A stretch of 9,917 nucleotides of DNA, from positions 1 through 9,917 of the forward strand of contig DAOWEW010000024.1 in the NCBI GenBank assembly GCA_030638305.1. The letters are read 5' to 3'. The notes beneath the pieces are model-generated. The model did no database searches and was not told the origin of the DNA. It was given only the letters and a program-made list of their open reading frames with translations. The translations under genes and the position numbers were made by a program. Source of the DNA: Desulfobacteraceae bacterium (GTDB lineage Bacteria > Desulfobacterota > Desulfobacteria > Desulfobacterales > ETH-SRB1). How positions within the stretch are numbered: position 1 is the first letter of the stretch; every line of letters begins with the position of its first letter. Shown here piece after piece: positions 6,386 through 9,917 of this stretch.

Positions 6386-9300
6386 ATGTCTGAGTTTGAA
6401 ATAATAATTGACGGTCAAACGTTATGGGTTGATCCCGGCACAACAATTCTACAAGCTGCAAATGCGGCAGGGATCATTATCCCAACGCTATGCTACGTGC
6501 CGGGAAAGACGGTTGAACATCCCTGTGGTATCTGTGTAGTCGAAATTGATGGTAGCAAGGATTTATTGCCGGCCTGTTCCACTCCTGTGGAAGACTGCAT
6601 GAAAGTTGCCACTCAAAGTGATCGCGTCATAAAATCCAGGCGGCGTATTCTATCCGGCATGCTGTCAAGGCATTATGGCGATTGCCTTGCGCCATGTACT
6701 CAAACCTGTCCTGCCCATATTAATATTCAGGGATACCTCGGCCTGATAGCACGTGGTGAATTTATTGAGGCCCTGAAACTTATCAAAGAGAAAAACCCTA
6801 TTCCGCTTTCCATAGGTAGAGTGTGTCCTCATTTTTGTGAATCAAGATGCCGCCGTATCCTTGTTGAGGAGTGCATAGCTATAAATCATTTAAAACGATT
6901 TGTGGCGGATTACGCTATTCAACATAAAGATACTGATATCATCCCCCCTACCCCTTCCTCCGAGCATAGAGTCGCTGTGATAGGAGGTGGCCCTGCCGGG
7001 CTTTCTGCTGCTTATTATTTGTCACAAATGGGGCATTGTGTAACGATATTCGAAGCCATGCCGCAACTTGGGGGCATGCTTCGTTATGGGGTACCTGAAT
7101 TTCGTCTTCCGAGAAAGATAGTTGATCAGGAAATAGAGAGCATACTCAGAGCAGGGGTGAATACCAGAGTGGGCCAGAGGCTGGGAGTTGACTTCACTAT
7201 TAAAAGCCTTAAAGAGGAAGGTTTTAAGGCTATTTTTCTTGGTATAGGCGCATGGAAAAAACAGCAATCAGGCATTGAAGGAGAGGAACTGGATGAGGTG
7301 CTTTCAGGCTCTGATTTTCTTCTGAACTTAAGTCTTGGACAAACCCCTGTAATAGGTAAAAGAGTCGCAGTTATCGGCGGCGGTGATACTGCTATTGATA
7401 CAGCGAGGACTTGCGTGAGGATGGACGTGAATGAAGTTGTTGTTATATATCAGCGTTCAATGATGGAGATGCCTGCAATTCACAGGGAGTTCAAGGAAGC
7501 TGAAAAAGAGGGCGTCCAATTTATATTCATGACAGGTCTTTCAAGGATCAGCAGGGAAAAGAATTTTCTTAAACTCGAAACCGTCAGAATGAAATTAAGT
7601 GAGCCGGATGAGAAAGGCAGACGTATTCCCATTCCTTATCTCGGATCAGAAAAAATTCGTGAAGCAGATACTGTAATCCTGGCGCCGGGACAGGTCCCTG
7701 ACCTTTCATGGATGGAATCTTCGGATGAAAATGTAAAGCCTCATATTCTTCCGGGCGGAACTATTATTTCCAGCCCTCAAACATTTCAAACTTCAGAAAA
7801 AGGGGTTTTTGCAGGCGGAGATGTTGTCCGTGGCCCCAGAACAGTTATTCAGGCTGTTACCGGCGGCAGAAAGGCAGCCAGCGCCATCCATTCATATCTT
7901 ACCGACACGCCATTACCTCACCCTAAACGCCAGCTTAATTTTACCAAGGGTAAAAAGTTTGAAGATATTGATTTGCATAATTTCGAAGATATTACCCTTC
8001 GTCTTGGAGAAAAGATGCCGGTAAGGGCGCCGGAAAGACGTACAAGGGATTTTGATGAGATAGAACTTGGATTCACAGAGGAAACAGCTTTACGTGAGTC
8101 TAAAAGGTGCTTGCAGTGCGGATGCGTAGCCATTAATAAATGTGAATTGCGCAGCCTGTCCATCGAATACAAGGTTAAATTCCCGATTTCAAAAATGCTC
8201 AAACGCCGTCAGTATGAGATTGACAGCAGCCATCCATTTATTGTTATTGATCCGAACAAGTGTATATTTTGCCAGCGCTGTGCGAATAGCTGTGAATATG
8301 GGGCACTTGAACTGGAAGGAAAAGACTTTGGAGAGGACGGGTTTCCGTGTATTGTTTCTATTAAAATTAATGATAAATGTGTTTCCTGCGGAGCTTGCGT
8401 TGATAACTGTTCAACCGGCGCTCTTGTAAAGGCAAATGTTACTCTGCCTGTTGCTGCAAACGAAATCAAAAAGATTAAAACAGTTTGTCCTTTTTGTGGC
8501 TGTGGCTGTTCTATTGTTTTGAATATTAAAGGCCAGACTATTGTAGAAGTTACCACAGATCCAAACGATAGTCCCAATTTCGGAAATGTATGCGTCAAGG
8601 GCAGGTTCGGAAGTGAATTTGTCCGTCACCCGGACCGGCTTAAGACCCCGCTTGTAAGAAAAGGTGAGTATTTCTGGGAGGTAAGCTGGGGAAAGGCAAT
8701 TTCGCTGATTGCTCAAAAGTTTTTGGAAATAAGAGATAGTAATGGCCCTGATAGTATAGCCGGTTTGAGTTCGGCAAGGTGTACAAATGAGGAAAATTAC
8801 CTCATGCAAAAATTTATGCGCACAGTGATCGGCACAAATAATGTTGATCATTGTGCGCGGCTCTGACATTCCCCTACTGTAGCCGGGCTGGCTGCATCGT
8901 TTGGGAGTGGGGCAATGACCAACCCGATAGCTGATTTTAAAAAGGCTGATGTAATCCTTCTTACAGGAAGCAATCCCACTGAGAATCATCCTGTGATAGC
9001 CCTTGAGATGATAAAGGCCATACGAGACAACAAAACAAAATTGATTGTGGTTGATCCACGTGAGATAGAGATGGTACAGTATGCCGAAATCTGGCTGCGT
9101 CCAAAGCCCGGTACGGATGTGGTCTGGTTAAACGGCATGATGTATGTAATTGTAGATGAAGATTTGCATGATATCTCTTATGTAGCAGACAGAACCGAGA
9201 ATTTTATGGCCTTTAAAGAGACGGTGATGCAATACAACCCGAAATTTGTTGAACGGGTTACAGGCATACCGGCAGAAGACCTGAAAAAGGCTGCACGTCT

Positions 9301-9917
9301 TTATGCCGAAGCCGGAAGAGGATCTATTGCATATTGCATGGGCATCACCCAGCATACATTCGGCACTGATAATGTCAAGTCAATAGCAAATTTGGCCATG
9401 TTGTGCGGTAACGTCGGAATCGAAGGAGGAGGGGTTAATCCTTTGCGAGGCCAGAATAATGTGCAGGGTGCCTGCGATATGGGCGCTCTTCCCAATGTTT
9501 TTCCCGGCTACCAAAGCGTTTTTGAACAAAAGAATGTCAGAAAATTTGAAAAAGCCTGGGGCGTTAAGCTTCCTGTAAAACCGGGTCTTGCTGTAACGGA
9601 TATGTGGTCTGCTGTTTTTAAGGATGAGTTAAAAGGTATGTATATAATGGGTGAAAATCCTGTTGTAAGCGATCCTAATCTGAAACATGTTAAAGCAGCC
9701 CTTAAAAAACTGGATTTTCTCGTTGTTCAGGATATCTTTATGACTGAGACAGCGAGACTTGCCCATGTAGTACTTCCTGCTGCCGCTTATGCAGAAAAGG
9801 ACGGCACGTTTACCAATACGGAAAGGCGTGTCCAGCGCGTGAGACAAGGAATAGAGCCCATTGGAGATTCCAGGCCCGACTGGAAAATTATCTCCAAGCT
9901 ATCTGAAAAGATGGGAA
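6386..9917 (+). CDS. fdhA: Selenocysteine-containing formate dehydrogenase fused to a [2Fe-2S]/GltD-like FAD-NAD(P) module, 3' partial
   Basis: This is a cytoplasmic Mo/W-pterin formate dehydrogenase for CO2/formate interconversion with its electron-input module on the same chain; 1177 codons are visible. Domains in order are as follows. A [2Fe-2S] domain spans 1-75 (C36, C47, C50, C64). A GltD-type Fe-S domain spans about 88-180 (C100, C104, C108, C147, C151, C155, C163). An FAD/NAD(P) oxidoreductase spans about 194-510, with GGGPAG at 200-205, GGGDTA at 331-336 and AGGD at 476-479. A Cys group follows (C575, C578, C580, C586). A two-cluster ferredoxin holds C626/629/632/636 and C665/668/671/675. 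The catalytic domain starts at CPFCGCGC (C701, C704, C708, with C736). The TGA at 8864-8866 is codon 827, in CARL-U-HSPTVAG, the selenocysteine site of E. coli FdhF (U140), with His828 next to it. R1021 in RGQNN lies 194 residues on, close to the 193 between U140 and R333 of FdhF. GTFTNTERRVQ near the edge confirms the frame. By the length of FdhF, about 225 residues are missing. NADPH as partner is inferred from GltD homology only. Confidence 0.95.
8864..8866 (+). other. In-frame TGA read as selenocysteine
   Basis: The TGA follows VDHCARL and precedes HSPTVAGLAASFGSG, the active-site context of formate dehydrogenases, where E. coli FdhF has VDCCARV-U-HGPSVAGL. The same frame stays open for a further 1051 bases to the window edge with family motifs throughout, which a true stop would not explain. 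The organism must carry SelA, SelB, SelD and tRNA-Sec; none is in this window. Confidence 0.95.
8868..8908 (+). promoter_or_regulatory. Bacterial SECIS element in fdhA
   Basis: Just after the TGA, a lower stem AUUCCC (8868-8873) pairs with GGGAGU (8903-8908). An upper stem UGUAGCC (8878-8884) pairs fully, with one G-U, with GGCUGCA (8890-8896). The apical loop is GGGCU (8885-8889). The loop begins 18 bases after the TGA and carries G and U bases, as SelB-binding loops do. The element lies within coding sequence, as usual for bacterial SECIS hairpins. Confidence 0.85.

Noticed and set aside
8864..8866. TGA as a genuine stop making fdhA a broken gene
   Set aside because: The catalytic domain continues in the same frame with intact family motifs, and the codon sits exactly at the known selenocysteine position with a SECIS-like hairpin after it.
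8411..8989. Minus-strand open frame of 192 codons
   Set aside because: It lies opposite strongly conserved fdhA sequence, including the SECIS region, and its translation shows no recognisable domain; it is a shadow of the real gene.

Overview
The window is a stretch of a bacterial Wood-Ljungdahl (reductive acetyl-CoA) gene cluster. All genes lie on the plus strand. In order they are acsD (5' end outside the window), acsB, a small VapBC-type toxin-antitoxin pair, acsC, acsE, and a very large formate dehydrogenase gene that runs off the right edge. The host is most likely a strictly anaerobic bacterium. The AcsB has the long bacterial form with the N-terminal CODH-binding region, and the composition is moderate in GC. 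The formate dehydrogenase fused to a GltD-like flavin module recalls sulfate-reducing Desulfobacterota, but that placement is an inference and an acetogen of another phylum is not excluded.

The genes fit one pathway. FdhA interconverts CO2 and formate. Folate enzymes not in this window would carry the C1 unit to methyl-tetrahydrofolate. AcsE moves the methyl group to the corrinoid iron-sulfur protein, which is AcsC plus AcsD. AcsB, the acetyl-CoA synthase, joins methyl, CO and CoA at its nickel A-cluster. The CO dehydrogenase subunit AcsA, its nickel-insertion factor and a corrinoid-protein reactivator are not in the window. The cluster could run reductively (CO2 fixation) or oxidatively (acetate oxidation); the sequence does not decide this.

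Region by region: 1-939 is acsD. 940-1000 is a short spacer with a weak hairpin and a T-run. 1001-3205 is acsB with a GTG start. 3226-3859 is a very AT-rich VapBC-type pair set tightly behind acsB. 3860-3925 is a short spacer. 3926-5272 is acsC. 5273-5377 is a spacer with a possible hairpin and three perfect TGATAAA repeats. 5378-6262 is acsE. 6263-6385 is a spacer with a perfect 20-bp palindrome that contains an exact FNR-type box. 6386-9917 is the formate dehydrogenase.

The most important annotation point is that the formate dehydrogenase does not end at the in-frame TGA at 8864-8866. That codon sits where selenocysteine is found in this family, is followed at once by a hairpin of bacterial SECIS type, and the conserved catalytic domain continues in the same frame to the window edge. 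The protein is also a multi-module fusion: a [2Fe-2S] domain, a GltD-like FAD/NAD(P) module, a two-cluster ferredoxin domain and a Mo/W-pterin selenoenzyme. No RNA gene, CRISPR array or insertion sequence was seen.
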